A stretch of DNA of 64,000 bases from the NCBI RefSeq assembly GCF_036924595.1, contig NZ_JAZHRV010000001.1, forward strand, positions 496,001 through 560,000, written 5' to 3'. Origin of the DNA: Bradyrhizobium algeriense. Its GTDB lineage: Bacteria > Pseudomonadota > Alphaproteobacteria > Rhizobiales > Xanthobacteraceae. The translations under genes and the position numbers were made by a program. The number at the start of each line of letters is the position of its first letter. Within the stretch, counting starts at the first letter, position 1. The notes under the pieces were generated by a model. It had not been told where the DNA came from. It did no database searches and saw only the letters and a list, made by a program, of their open reading frames with translations. Of this stretch, positions 17,913-25,842 are shown piece by piece.

Positions 17913-19109
17913 CTACAACCCCAACACCATCTTCGCCACGATATCCCGCTGGATCTCCGACGAGCCGCCGAAGATCGTATACGCCCGGCCGTTGAGATAT
18001 TCCGGCACGACGGGGAGCAATTCCTCGGGGATGCCTGGCGCCTCGTTGAGCCGGTAAAGCGGCCGCACCGGCTCGACATAGAGGCCGTCATTGCCGATCA
18101 CGTCGACGCCGAGCCGCGTCACGGCCTGGCGGATTTCGCTGACGCGCAGTTTTAGCAGTGACGACACGGCGCCGGGATTTTGTCCGGTCTGCAACGCCGA
18201 CAGCACCCGCAGTTCGGTCATTTCAAGGGTATCGATATCGACCTCGATCTCGGACATCCGCACTGCGATATCGGGATCGTCGATGGCGCAGCCGGTGGCG
18301 TCGGATTCGGCAAGATCGGAAATCGTCTTCAGCGCGTCGCGCAATTTGGCCGAGGCGATGCCGGCGCCACGCTCGAACTCGAGCAGGTACTTGCCGTAGG
18401 TCCAGCCTTTGCCTTCCTCGCCGACGCGGTTCGCGACAGGCACGCGCACATCGTCGAAGAACACCTGGTTGACCTCATGGTCGCCGCCGATGGTGAGAAT
18501 CGGCCGCGTCGTGATGCCCGGGGTCTTCATGTCGATCAGGATGAAAGAGATGCCGTCCTGCTGCCGCTCGGTCTCGTTGGTGCGCACCAGCGCGAACATG
18601 CGGTTGGCGTAATGGGCATGCGTGGTCCAGATCTTGGTGCCGTTGACGATGTAGTCGTCGCCATCGCGCACGGCGCGGGTCTTCAGCGACGACAGGTCGG
18701 AGCCGGAGCCCGGCTCGGAATAGCCCTGGCACCAATAGTCCTCGCCGGAGAGAATTCGCGGCAGGTAAAAGTTCTTCTGCTCGGGCGAACCGAAGCCGAT
18801 GATGACGGGGCCGACCATCTTGACGCCCATCACGTTCACATTGGGCACGCCGGCGCGGGCGCATTCGGCCTCAAAGATCCAGCGCTGCGACGGGGTCCAG
18901 TCGGGGCCGCCATGGTCGACCGGCCAACCCGGCGCGCCCCAACCCTTCTTGTGCAGCGCGCGCTGCCAGGCCATGCCGATGTCAGGATCGGAGAATACCG
19001 ACGGCGTCAGCGCGGTGGCGCGTTTCATTTCCGGCGTGAGATTGGCCGCGATGAATTCGCGCACCTCCTGCTCGAAGGCGCGCTCTTCAGCGTTGAAAGC
19101 AAGATCCAT
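17913..19109 (-). CDS. Acyl-CoA dehydrogenase (likely catalytic subunit of a pair), 398 aa
   Basis: An FAD enzyme introducing an alpha,beta double bond into an acyl-CoA. The N-terminal helical, middle beta (CQGYSEPGSGSDLSSLKTRA) and C-terminal FAD-binding domains are all present. At the C-terminal base position of MCAD there is Gly (FGGSSEIQRDI), whereas YLLEFERGAG provides a glutamate where isovaleryl-CoA dehydrogenase has its base. It is the third gene of a minus-strand operon, 12 bases after a second dehydrogenase. Such adjacent pairs often form alpha2beta2 enzymes in steroid or branched-chain degradation; the substrate cannot be read from the sequence. Confidence 0.92.
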   Translation of the reverse strand: MDLAFNAEERAFEQEVREFIAANLTPEMKRATALTPSVFSDPDIGMAWQRALHKKGWGAPGWPVDHGGPDWTPSQRWIFEAECARAGVPNVNVMGVKMVGPVIIGFGSPEQKNFYLPRILSGEDYWCQGYSEPGSGSDLSSLKTRAVRDGDDYIVNGTKIWTTHAHYANRMFALVRTNETERQQDGISFILIDMKTPGITTRPILTIGGDHEVNQVFFDDVRVPVANRVGEEGKGWTYGKYLLEFERGAGIASAKLRDALKTISDLAESDATGCAIDDPDIAVRMSEIEVDIDTLEMTELRVLSALQTGQNPGAVSSLLKLRVSEIRQAVTRLGVDVIGNDGLYVEPVRPLYRLNEAPGIPEELLPVVPEYLNGRAYTIFGGSSEIQRDIVAKMVLGL

Positions 19110-19121
19110 GGTGCGCTCCTT

Positions 19122-20270
19122 TCAGGCCTGGATGGCACGGCCGCCGAGCGCGGCGTGACGGCGATAGTGATGGGCGCTGCCGCCGAACAACGTGTCGAAG
19201 GCGAGCAGCCGCTTGAAATAGGCGCCGATGTCGAGCTCCTCCGTGACGCCCATGGCGCCGTGAAGCTGCACCGACTGTTCGGCGACAAAGCGCGCGCACT
19301 TGCCGATCTTGGCTTTCGCGCCCGACGCTGCGCGGCTGCGCGCCACCGGTTCGGCGTTGGCCATCAGCGCCGCGCGCAATGCCATCGAGCGGGCCTCGTC
19401 GCACTGCATCGCCATGTCGGCGAGGCGATGCCGGATCACCTGATTGGCGGATAGCGGCCGTCCGAACTGCTTTCGGATTTTGGTGTATTCGAGCGTCTGG
19501 TCGAGCAGCGTTTGCATGATGCCGACGGCCTCGGCGCCAAGTGCGGCCATGGCGCGGTCGATTGCGGCTTCGATCGCTGGTAGTGCGTCGCTGCCATCGC
19601 CTAGCAGGGCGTCGGCAGAGAGTTGGACGCTGTTGAGTTCGAGATTGCAGGCCCGCCCGCCGCCAAGCCGGGGAAAGTCGCGTGAGGTGAGGCCGCGCGT
19701 GCCTTGCGGTACGAGGAACAGGCAAAGCTTACCTGGCTTGCCATTGCCGTCATCGACGCGGGCCGAGACGATGATCTGTCCGGCGGCGCTGCCGTCGAGG
19801 ACGGCGGTCTTTTGTCCGTCGAGGCGCCAACCGTCAGGCGTTTTCATCGCCGTGGTCCGGACGTCGGCGAGATCGAAGCGCGCCTGACGTTCCGAATGTG
19901 CGAACGCCAGATACAGCGAACCATCGGCGATATCAGGCAGCAGCGCCTGCTTCTGCGCCTCCGTGCCGCATTCAGATATCAATGATGCGCCGATCACGAC
20001 CGTCGAGAGATACGGCTCGGAGATGAGGCCGCGGCCGAACGCTTCCATCAGGATGCCGATCTCGACCGCGCCGCCGCCGAGCCCTCCATGGGCCTCCGAA
20101 ATCGGCAGCGCCAGCCAGCCGAGATCGGCGAATTCTTTCCAGATATCGGCGCTGAAGCCGAGTGGTTCGTCTGCGACCTTGCGGCGGTGATCGGCGGTAT
20201 ACGTCTCGCTGACAAAGCGGTCGGCACTTTCGCGCAGCAACCGCTGCTCGTCACTTGGGGTAAGGTCCAT
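19122..20270 (-). CDS. Acyl-CoA dehydrogenase paralogue (possibly non-catalytic partner), 382 aa
   Basis: The second acyl-CoA dehydrogenase of the operon, quite different in sequence from its neighbour. Its FAD-domain signature VQLHGAMGVTEELDIG is intact. At the MCAD catalytic position it has LFGGSAHHY (Gly), and the region where isovaleryl-CoA dehydrogenase has Glu reads AAIDRAMAAL (Asp). So a normal catalytic glutamate is not apparent, as in structural subunits of heteromeric dehydrogenases. It lies 12 bases from the downstream dehydrogenase and 19 bases after the enoyl-CoA hydratase gene. No strong ribosome-binding site was seen before the ATG at 20270. Confidence 0.92.
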   Translation of the reverse strand: MDLTPSDEQRLLRESADRFVSETYTADHRRKVADEPLGFSADIWKEFADLGWLALPISEAHGGLGGGAVEIGILMEAFGRGLISEPYLSTVVIGASLISECGTEAQKQALLPDIADGSLYLAFAHSERQARFDLADVRTTAMKTPDGWRLDGQKTAVLDGSAAGQIIVSARVDDGNGKPGKLCLFLVPQGTRGLTSRDFPRLGGGRACNLELNSVQLSADALLGDGSDALPAIEAAIDRAMAALGAEAVGIMQTLLDQTLEYTKIRKQFGRPLSANQVIRHRLADMAMQCDEARSMALRAALMANAEPVARSRAASGAKAKIGKCARFVAEQSVQLHGAMGVTEELDIGAYFKRLLAFDTLFGGSAHHYRRHAALGGRAIQA

Positions 20271-20289
20271 TTGATCTACTTTACTTGTT

Positions 20290-21138
20290 CTATTTTGCCT
20301 GTGCCGGTTTTCTGACGGAAGGGTGCAGGCCTGCGGGATCCACGATCATTCCGAATTCCTGTAGGTTATGCGCGTGGCAGAGCTGATGCAGCGCGAACGC
20401 CTGCTCGATCGCCGCCGGTTGCCCCATGACATCGACCGAGCGATTGACGGCTTCTTTTGTCAGCTTCAGCGCGAACGAAGGTTTTGCTGCGATCCTTTCG
20501 GCAAGCTTCATGACGAACGAAGAAAGTTCTGGCCTCGGCACGACATGATTGACCATACCGAGCCGGTGCGCTTCCTCCGCGCTCCAGACGTCAGCGGTAA
20601 ACAGCAATTCCTTGGCCTTGCGTGGGCCGAGTTCCCAAGGATGCACGAACCATTCGACGCCGCAGACGCCCATGGTCACCACGGGATCGCAGAACTCTGC
20701 ATCGTGGCTTGCGACAATCAGATCGCAGGCCCAGGCCAGCATCAGTCCGCCAGCGATACACTTGCCGTGGACTTCGGCGATCGTAGGTTTCGCCAGATTG
20801 CGCCAGCGCCGCGTGATCTGCAGATAGATTTCCTGCTCGCGCGCGAAACGCCCGTGCGCATTGGGTTCGGCGAACCCGCCCCAATTTCCGACCGGCGGAA
20901 AATCTACACCGGCGTTGTTCTTAGCCCCGGGGCGCAAATCATGCCCTGACGAAAAATGCGGACCGTTGCCGGCGAGGATGATGACCTTGACCGAGTCGTC
21001 CTGCACCGCCTGATCGAAGGCGGCGTTGAGGTCGTAAGTCATCTGCAGGTTCTGCGCGTTGCGCGCCTCGGGCCGGTTCATCACGATCCGCGCGATGCGC
21101 AGCTCCGGCCGCTCCACGACGATGGTCTCGAACTCCAT
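20290..21138 (-). CDS. Enoyl-CoA hydratase/isomerase family protein, 282 aa
   Basis: A crotonase-fold enzyme that usually adds water to an enoyl-CoA. The oxyanion-hole segments are FSSGHDLRPG (about 66-75) and GKCIAGGLMLAWACDLIVAS (about 124-143). The usual second catalytic Glu region reads EFCDPVVTMGVCGVEW, so the hydratase glutamates are not both clearly in place and another crotonase reaction is possible. It is the first gene of the operon with two acyl-CoA dehydrogenases and is divergent from lemA with about 160 bases between, the likely promoter region for both. Confidence 0.9.
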   Translation of the reverse strand: MEFETIVVERPELRIARIVMNRPEARNAQNLQMTYDLNAAFDQAVQDDSVKVIILAGNGPHFSSGHDLRPGAKNNAGVDFPPVGNWGGFAEPNAHGRFAREQEIYLQITRRWRNLAKPTIAEVHGKCIAGGLMLAWACDLIVASHDAEFCDPVVTMGVCGVEWFVHPWELGPRKAKELLFTADVWSAEEAHRLGMVNHVVPRPELSSFVMKLAERIAAKPSFALKLTKEAVNRSVDVMGQPAAIEQAFALHQLCHAHNLQEFGMIVDPAGLHPSVRKPAQAK

Positions 21139-21299
21139 GACGCCCTCGCGTTTCCCTTATCGTTGGCGGCCATGTTGTTATTTCAGCAAATGATACGCAA
21201 GGGCCATCGGGCTGCGAAATGGAACGGGAACGGCTTTGGGCGCTTATTTGATGCGGCCATTCTGATGCCGTGCGCCGGAAATAACAGCGGGAGAGCCCA

Positions 21300-21908
21300 A
21301 TGCGCAGATTTCGGACCGTGCTGGCGGCGCTGGCGACGCTAAGCCTGACCAATTGCGGTTACAACGCGATCCAGACCACCGACGAACAGGTCAAGTCGGG
21401 CTGGTCGGAAGTGGTCAATCAGTACCAGCGCCGCGCCGATCTGGTGCCAAACCTCGTCAATTCGGTGAAGGGTTTTGCGCAGCAGGAAAAGGACGTGCTG
21501 CTCGGCGTTACCAATGCGCGCGCCAAAGTCGGCAGCGTCCAGGCGACGCCGGAAGTGCTGAACGATCCCGCCGCATTCCAGAAATTCCAGGCCGCCCAGA
21601 GCGAACTCACGAGCGCGCTGTCGCGGCTGTTGGTGGTGACCGAGAACTATCCGCAGCTCAAATCCGACGCCCTGTTTCGCGATTTGATGGCGCAGCTCGA
21701 AGGCACCGAAAACCGCATCACCGTGGCGCGCAACCGCTACATCAAGGCGGTGCAGGACTACAATGTGGGCATCCGCACCTTCCCGAACAATCTGACGGCG
21801 ATGGCCTTTGGCTACAAGGAGAAGCCGGGCTTCACGGTCGATAACGAGAAGGCGATCTCGACTGCGCCGAAGGTGGACTTCAACCCGACGCCGGCGCCCG
21901 CAAAGTAG
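21300..21908 (+). CDS. lemA: LemA-family lipoprotein, 202 aa
   Basis: A helical-bundle envelope protein of the LemA family. The N-terminus carries a signal peptide with a lipobox-like LTNC (Cys about 19), then the typical LemA core NQYQRRADLVPNLVNSVKGF and ITVARNRYIKAVQDYNVGIR. The ATG at 21300 is preceded by GGGAGA. It is followed at 21 bases by a TPM-domain gene and then a second TPM-domain gene, a widely conserved gene arrangement whose molecular function is unclear. Membrane quality control has been proposed in other organisms. Confidence 0.93.
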   Translation: MRRFRTVLAALATLSLTNCGYNAIQTTDEQVKSGWSEVVNQYQRRADLVPNLVNSVKGFAQQEKDVLLGVTNARAKVGSVQATPEVLNDPAAFQKFQAAQSELTSALSRLLVVTENYPQLKSDALFRDLMAQLEGTENRITVARNRYIKAVQDYNVGIRTFPNNLTAMAFGYKEKPGFTVDNEKAISTAPKVDFNPTPAPAK

Positions 21909-21929
21909 CGGCCGAAAAAGACAAACGCG

Positions 21930-22820
21930 ATGAACGCTGCAAGAGCCCCCCTTCTTGCGCTGCTCGTGTGCTGGGCTTGTTCGGCACTGGCGCTCGTCGC
22001 GGTGCCGGCTTTGAGCGGGCAGGTGGTCGATCAGACGGGCACGCTCGGTAGCAGCGACATTGCAGCGCTGACCCAGACGCTGAAAGATCTCGAGACGCGA
22101 AAGGGCAGCCAGATCGCGGTGCTGATCGTGCCGACGACGGACGGCGAGGCGATCGAGCAATTTTCGCTTCGGGTCGCGGAAGCCTGGAAGATCGGCCGCA
22201 AGAAGATCGACGACGGCGCGCTGCTCGTCATCGCCAAGAACGATCGCCGGCTCCGTATCGAAGTCGGCTATGGCCTCGAAGGCGCGCTGACCGATGTCAC
22301 CACGAAGCGTATCATCGACGAAGACATCACGCCGAAGTTCAAGGCCGGCGATTTCGCCGGCGGCGTCTCTGCCGGGATCAACCGGATGGTCCGGGTCGCT
22401 GAGGGCGAGAAGCTGCCGGAACCGGCGCCGCCGCATTGGGAGACGTCTGAACTCCTCAATTACCTCAACCCGGGCAATCCGTTTGTCATCTTTGGGCTGA
22501 TCGTCCTCGCGGCCGTGCTGCGCAGTCTTCTTGGCCGGTTCATCGGCGCGCTGGCGATCGGCGGCATTGTTGGTGTTGTCGCCTGGTTTGTTGCGGGATC
22601 GCTCGCGGTTGCAATGCTGGTGGGCTTCGTCGCTTTCGTCGTCACCTTCCTGTTCCAGAACATGGGCTCGACCGGCCCAAGCGTGGGGCGCCGCCGATAC
22701 GGCCGGGACAACGGCGGATGGGTCATGGGCGGCAGCGGCTCCAGTGGCTCCAGTGGTAGTGGTGGGTTCAGCGGTGGCGGCGGCAACTTTGGCGGCGGCG
22801 GCGCCTCAGGGAGCTGGTAG
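21930..22820 (+). CDS. TPM-domain (YgcG-like) membrane protein with Gly/Ser-rich tail, 296 aa
   Basis: An envelope protein with a signal peptide (to about residue 27), a periplasmic TPM domain (about 30-155; GQVVDQTGTLGSSDIAAL, RRLRIEVGYGLEGALTD), two hydrophobic segments (about 187-205 and 209-245) and a C-terminal glycine/serine-rich tail (SGSSGSSGSGGFSGGGGNF) ending GGGGASGSW. That tail is typical of the family. It is the middle gene of the LemA-TPM-TPM operon, and its stop is two bases from the next ATG. TPM domains elsewhere have been linked to photosystem repair, phosphatase activity or membrane protein turnover; the role here is unproven. Confidence 0.92.
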   Translation: MNAARAPLLALLVCWACSALALVAVPALSGQVVDQTGTLGSSDIAALTQTLKDLETRKGSQIAVLIVPTTDGEAIEQFSLRVAEAWKIGRKKIDDGALLVIAKNDRRLRIEVGYGLEGALTDVTTKRIIDEDITPKFKAGDFAGGVSAGINRMVRVAEGEKLPEPAPPHWETSELLNYLNPGNPFVIFGLIVLAAVLRSLLGRFIGALAIGGIVGVVAWFVAGSLAVAMLVGFVAFVVTFLFQNMGSTGPSVGRRRYGRDNGGWVMGGSGSSGSSGSGGFSGGGGNFGGGGASGSW

Positions 22821-22822
22821 AC

Positions 22823-23320
22823 ATGAGCATCCGACGCATTACCAGACATCTTCTGCAGCACCACTGGCGGCGCCGTCTCGCATTCCCGCCGGACGTGTTG
22901 GCGCGGATCGAGCGCGTCATCAAAGCTGGCGAGAGCGCGCATGCGGGACAGCTTCGCTTCGTGGTCGAAGGCGCGCTCGATGGCGCGCCGCTGTTTCGCA
23001 ATCAGCTGGCGCGGGAGCGGGCGCTGGATATTTTTTCGCAGTTGCGGATCTGGGACACCGCGCACAATAACGGCGTGCTGATCTATCTTCTGCTCGCCGA
23101 TCGCGATGTCGAAATCGTCGCCGACCGCGGCATCAACGCGAGGGTGGGCACAGCGGGCTGGGAAAGAATATGCCGGGAGATGGAAACGGACTTCAGAGCA
23201 GGGAATTTCGAACGCGGCGTGATCAAGGGGATAGAAGCCGTGTCGCGCGAATTGGCCACGTATTTTCCGAGGAGTGGTGGCGGCTCGAACGAACTGCCGG
23301 ATGCGCCCGTTGTGATGTAG
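22823..23320 (+). CDS. TPM-domain protein, short form, 165 aa
   Basis: A second, shorter TPM-domain protein starting two bases after the preceding stop. The body has the TPM signature (SAHAGQLRFVVEGALDG, LADRDVEIVADRGINARVG) but no obvious signal peptide or membrane segment, so it is probably a cytoplasmic or peripheral partner of the LemA/YgcG-like membrane proteins. It completes the three-gene operon. A possible intrinsic terminator lies about 190 bases downstream. Confidence 0.9.
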   Translation: MSIRRITRHLLQHHWRRRLAFPPDVLARIERVIKAGESAHAGQLRFVVEGALDGAPLFRNQLARERALDIFSQLRIWDTAHNNGVLIYLLLADRDVEIVADRGINARVGTAGWERICREMETDFRAGNFERGVIKGIEAVSRELATYFPRSGGGSNELPDAPVVM

Positions 23321-23512
23321 CTCACAGCCATCACCTTAAACCAATCGATAATCGGCCTATCCGTTTCCATGGGTGTGAGCGTACCTTGGTACGGTTCGGC
23401 AATACCTGCGCGCAATGGCGTCAGCCAGCACTGAGTGCTACTGATTAAAATAGTTGTAGTAACCGGAATGCAAAGCAACGGAACCGGACTCCCGAGCCGG
23501 CAGTTGCAAGAC

Positions 23513-23547
23513 AAGGTCGGCGGCGTAACGCCCGCCGGCCTTTTTCT
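23513..23547 (+). terminator. Intrinsic terminator, plus strand
   Basis: A GC-rich hairpin (left arm AAGGTCGGCGGCG, right arm CGCCCGCCGGCCTT, one bulged base) is followed by TTTTT and further Ts. It is a good intrinsic terminator for rightward transcription. It lies 190 bases after the last gene of the LemA operon, leaving either a long 3' untranslated region or a separate small RNA that ends here. It is just before the end of the convergent GST gene. Confidence 0.75.
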
Positions 23548-23566
23548 TGAGCGAGCGGTGAGCTGA

Positions 23567-24181
23567 TCACGCTTTCGCCGAAGGCCGTTCCGCCACACGC
23601 GCCATCCATGCGACGATATTGGCATTGGCGGGATCGAGCGGCTGGCCGACCTGGCCGGCGAAATCGAGCCAGCCATAGAGCAGGATGTCGGCCAGCGTGA
23701 AGCGTTTGCCGCAGAGATAGTCGCGGCCGTCGGCCATCTGGCCGTTGAGCCATTGCAGGCGGTTGGCAGCGATCATCTTCAGCCCGGGCGAGGCCTCAGG
23801 CGCGCAGGGAATTCGTTTTTCGAAAAACTTGAGACCTTCGCCGAAGCGAAAGCCGTTGCCCAGATGCTCGCAGATGTTGAGGTCGACGCGGCGGGTCCAC
23901 ATCCGGCATTCGGCCCGCTCCTCCGGTGTCGTCCCGATCATCGCGGGGGCCGGGTGCTTCTCTTCGAGGTATTCGCAGATCGCGGTGATCTCGGACAGAT
24001 AGTTGCCGTCGTCGAGTTCGAGCGTCGGCATCTGGCCGTGCGGATTGCGCTTCAAATGCTCGGCTTCACGGTTCTCGCCCTTGCGCAGATCGACGGTCTG
24101 CTTCGGGACCTCGATGCCCTTTTCCGCCATGAACATGCGGACGATGCGCGGGTTCGGTCCGACCGAGTCGTAGAACTTCAT
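23567..24181 (-). CDS. Glutathione S-transferase family protein, 204 aa
   Basis: A cytosolic thioredoxin-fold plus all-helical GST. The N-terminal domain has the glutathione-binding GQMPTLELDDGNYLSEITAI block (about 49-68) and the C-terminal domain has the N-capping box FTLADILLYGWLDF. The start MKFYDSVGPNPRIVRMF places a Ser or Asn near the usual catalytic position, so the thiol-activating residue is not certain. Alone in its transcription unit; the substrate is unknown. Confidence 0.9.
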   Translation of the reverse strand: MKFYDSVGPNPRIVRMFMAEKGIEVPKQTVDLRKGENREAEHLKRNPHGQMPTLELDDGNYLSEITAICEYLEEKHPAPAMIGTTPEERAECRMWTRRVDLNICEHLGNGFRFGEGLKFFEKRIPCAPEASPGLKMIAANRLQWLNGQMADGRDYLCGKRFTLADILLYGWLDFAGQVGQPLDPANANIVAWMARVAERPSAKA

Positions 24182-24292
24182 GATGCTGTCTCCCCCTTAT
24201 TTTCTTGTGGTTATGTGCCGTTGAACATTCCGCCGCAGCGTTTGTCAAATGGCGCGCTATTGTCGGCCTGGCACCGCAGAGCCGAGACCGAG

Positions 24293-24417
24293 CGTAGCCC
24301 GGATGGAGCCAACGGGTCGCGCGAATGCGCGCCCGATGACAGGCTCCGCGTAATCCGGGGCTGTCCTGAATTGTTGGATGCTGTTCCCGGATTGCGCTCC
24401 GCTCCATCCGGGCTACG
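24293..24417. repeat. Interspersed repeat with GTAGCCCGGATGGAG arms
   Basis: Inverted arms CGTAGCCCGGATGGAG (24293-24308) and CTCCATCCGGGCTACG (24402-24417) bound a 125-base element. The same arm also occurs at 50261. It is a familiar short intergenic repeat of Bradyrhizobium-like genomes, and here it lies between the GST gene start and the metallo-beta-lactamase gene end. Confidence 0.85.
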
Positions 24418-24420
24418 GGC

Positions 24421-25233
24421 CTAGCTGTCGTCGAGCTTGTTGAGGTCGCGGACCGATTGCATGATCGGTTCGAAATTCGCCCGCGCATCCAGCGCGTCGA
24501 ACAATTGCGCGGTGTCCGACAACAATCCGTGCGAGCGCTGGATCGCGATCCGCACGTCGTCCTGCGGGGTGTCGGACAGTCGCCCGTGGCCCGACAGCAG
24601 AATCTTCGAGTTCAGGCCCTTCAGCCGCTCCAGCGACTGGATGTAATCGGCGATGCTGCCCGAGCCGAACACGCCGCCCATCACGCCGCCCGGCATCAGC
24701 GTATCGGAGGCGAACAGCAATCCCTTGTCCGGTTCGAATAGCGTGATGCAGGCGGAGGTGTGTCCCGGCGTGTACATCACGCTGAGGCGGAAATTGCCGA
24801 GGTCGATCAGGTTGCCTTCTTCCAGCCAGAGATCGATGTTGATCGGCACGTTCGGCTCGTTGAACATCTTGCGCAGCATCGAGAAGTCGTCGCGCAGCAT
24901 GATCTTGTTGGCGGCCAGCCGATGTGCGGCGATGAAGGCGCGGCCGTGGAAATGATAGGCCGCGCCGATGTGGTCGAGGTGCTCGTGGCTCAGCACCACC
25001 ATGTCGATCTTCTCGGGCGGGCAGTCGAGGTGCTCGAGGCATTTCACGAGATGCGGATAGTTCGACGACAGCCCGGCATCAATCATGATGGTGCGCGAAC
25101 TGCCGCGCACCAGATAAGCGTTTGCCGCGCGGTTCTTGAAACGGATCTGATAGACGTCTTCGGCGGCCTGGATCAGCGTGCAGACCTCGGTCTCGAACAG
25201 CGTCTTGAATGGGCTCGGCTTCCGCTCGCTCAT
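24421..25233 (-). CDS. Metallo-beta-lactamase-fold hydrolase, 270 aa
   Basis: An MBL-fold protein with the zinc motif HEHLDHIG (about residues 83-90), an earlier DAGLSSNYPHL strand-loop, and further ligand regions (TPGHTSACI, then ASDTLMPGG and LSGHGRLSD). This layout suits a hydrolase such as a lactonase, thioesterase or glyoxalase II-like enzyme; the exact reaction cannot be decided. Its start codon overlaps the stop of the cyclic-nucleotide-binding gene by four bases (ATGA), so the two are translationally coupled and likely function together. Confidence 0.9.
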   Translation of the reverse strand: MSERKPSPFKTLFETEVCTLIQAAEDVYQIRFKNRAANAYLVRGSSRTIMIDAGLSSNYPHLVKCLEHLDCPPEKIDMVVLSHEHLDHIGAAYHFHGRAFIAAHRLAANKIMLRDDFSMLRKMFNEPNVPINIDLWLEEGNLIDLGNFRLSVMYTPGHTSACITLFEPDKGLLFASDTLMPGGVMGGVFGSGSIADYIQSLERLKGLNSKILLSGHGRLSDTPQDDVRIAIQRSHGLLSDTAQLFDALDARANFEPIMQSVRDLNKLDDS

Positions 25234-25604
25234 GAATTGGCCGCGGCTCTGAAGGTGACAGCGTTCGACGCGCGCAACCGTTTACTGAGCGCATCCATGA
25301 TCATCAGCGCAAAAGCCGGCTGCTGGCTGACCAGGTAAACGAAGCGGGCATGGTTGATCCGCATCACGCGGGTGTTTGGGGCGGCCGCAATGGCGGTTGC
25401 CGAACGGGACGAGCCGTCGATGACAGCCATCTCGCCGAAAAACTCACCCTTGCCGAGCGTGACGATCACCGTCTTGCTGGGGCCGTTCATCTTGGCGATC
25501 TCGACCTGGCCATCGAGCACTACGAACAGTTCCCGCCCGGTCGAGCCTTCCTCAAAAATGACGTCATCTACATCAAACTCGTTGATGCATTTCTCGATGG
25601 TCAT
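25230..25604 (-). CDS. Cyclic-nucleotide-binding domain protein, 124 aa
   Basis: A stand-alone cNMP-binding domain. The start is the ATG at 25604 (AGGTGG upstream, MTIEKC); a longer reading to 25841 would add a non-conserved extension. The phosphate-binding cassette is clear: FFGEMAVIDGSSRSATA, with the Glu and Arg that contact the ribose and cyclic phosphate. No HTH domain is present, so it is not a CRP-type regulator; the domain probably controls a partner protein. The coupled MBL hydrolase is the natural candidate. Two class III cyclase genes occur elsewhere in this window and could supply ligand. Confidence 0.88.
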   Translation of the reverse strand: MTIEKCINEFDVDDVIFEEGSTGRELFVVLDGQVEIAKMNGPSKTVIVTLGKGEFFGEMAVIDGSSRSATAIAAAPNTRVMRINHARFVYLVSQQPAFALMIMDALSKRLRASNAVTFRAAANS

Positions 25605-25842
25605 GGTGGCCACCTGCCTTTCTGGCTGGTTGGTCCATGTTAGTCGGGAAACAGACCGGCGCAAACGGAACCAGCAAGGATGCCGCGGGGCAGCATTAGG
25701 GGGCTCGGGACCGGGCCAGCCGATATTTGCGGCCCAAAACCGGGCCGGATGAGTTCCTAAAATTTCGGTAAGGCCGCCACCGGTAAGGATTTGGCAAGTA
25801 ATAAAAGTTACCAAATGGTCAATCAATTCTGGAGAATGCAAC

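Noticed and set aside
18180..19454. 424-codon plus-strand open frame
   Set aside because: Antisense to the acyl-CoA dehydrogenase pair; composition typical of a shadow frame.
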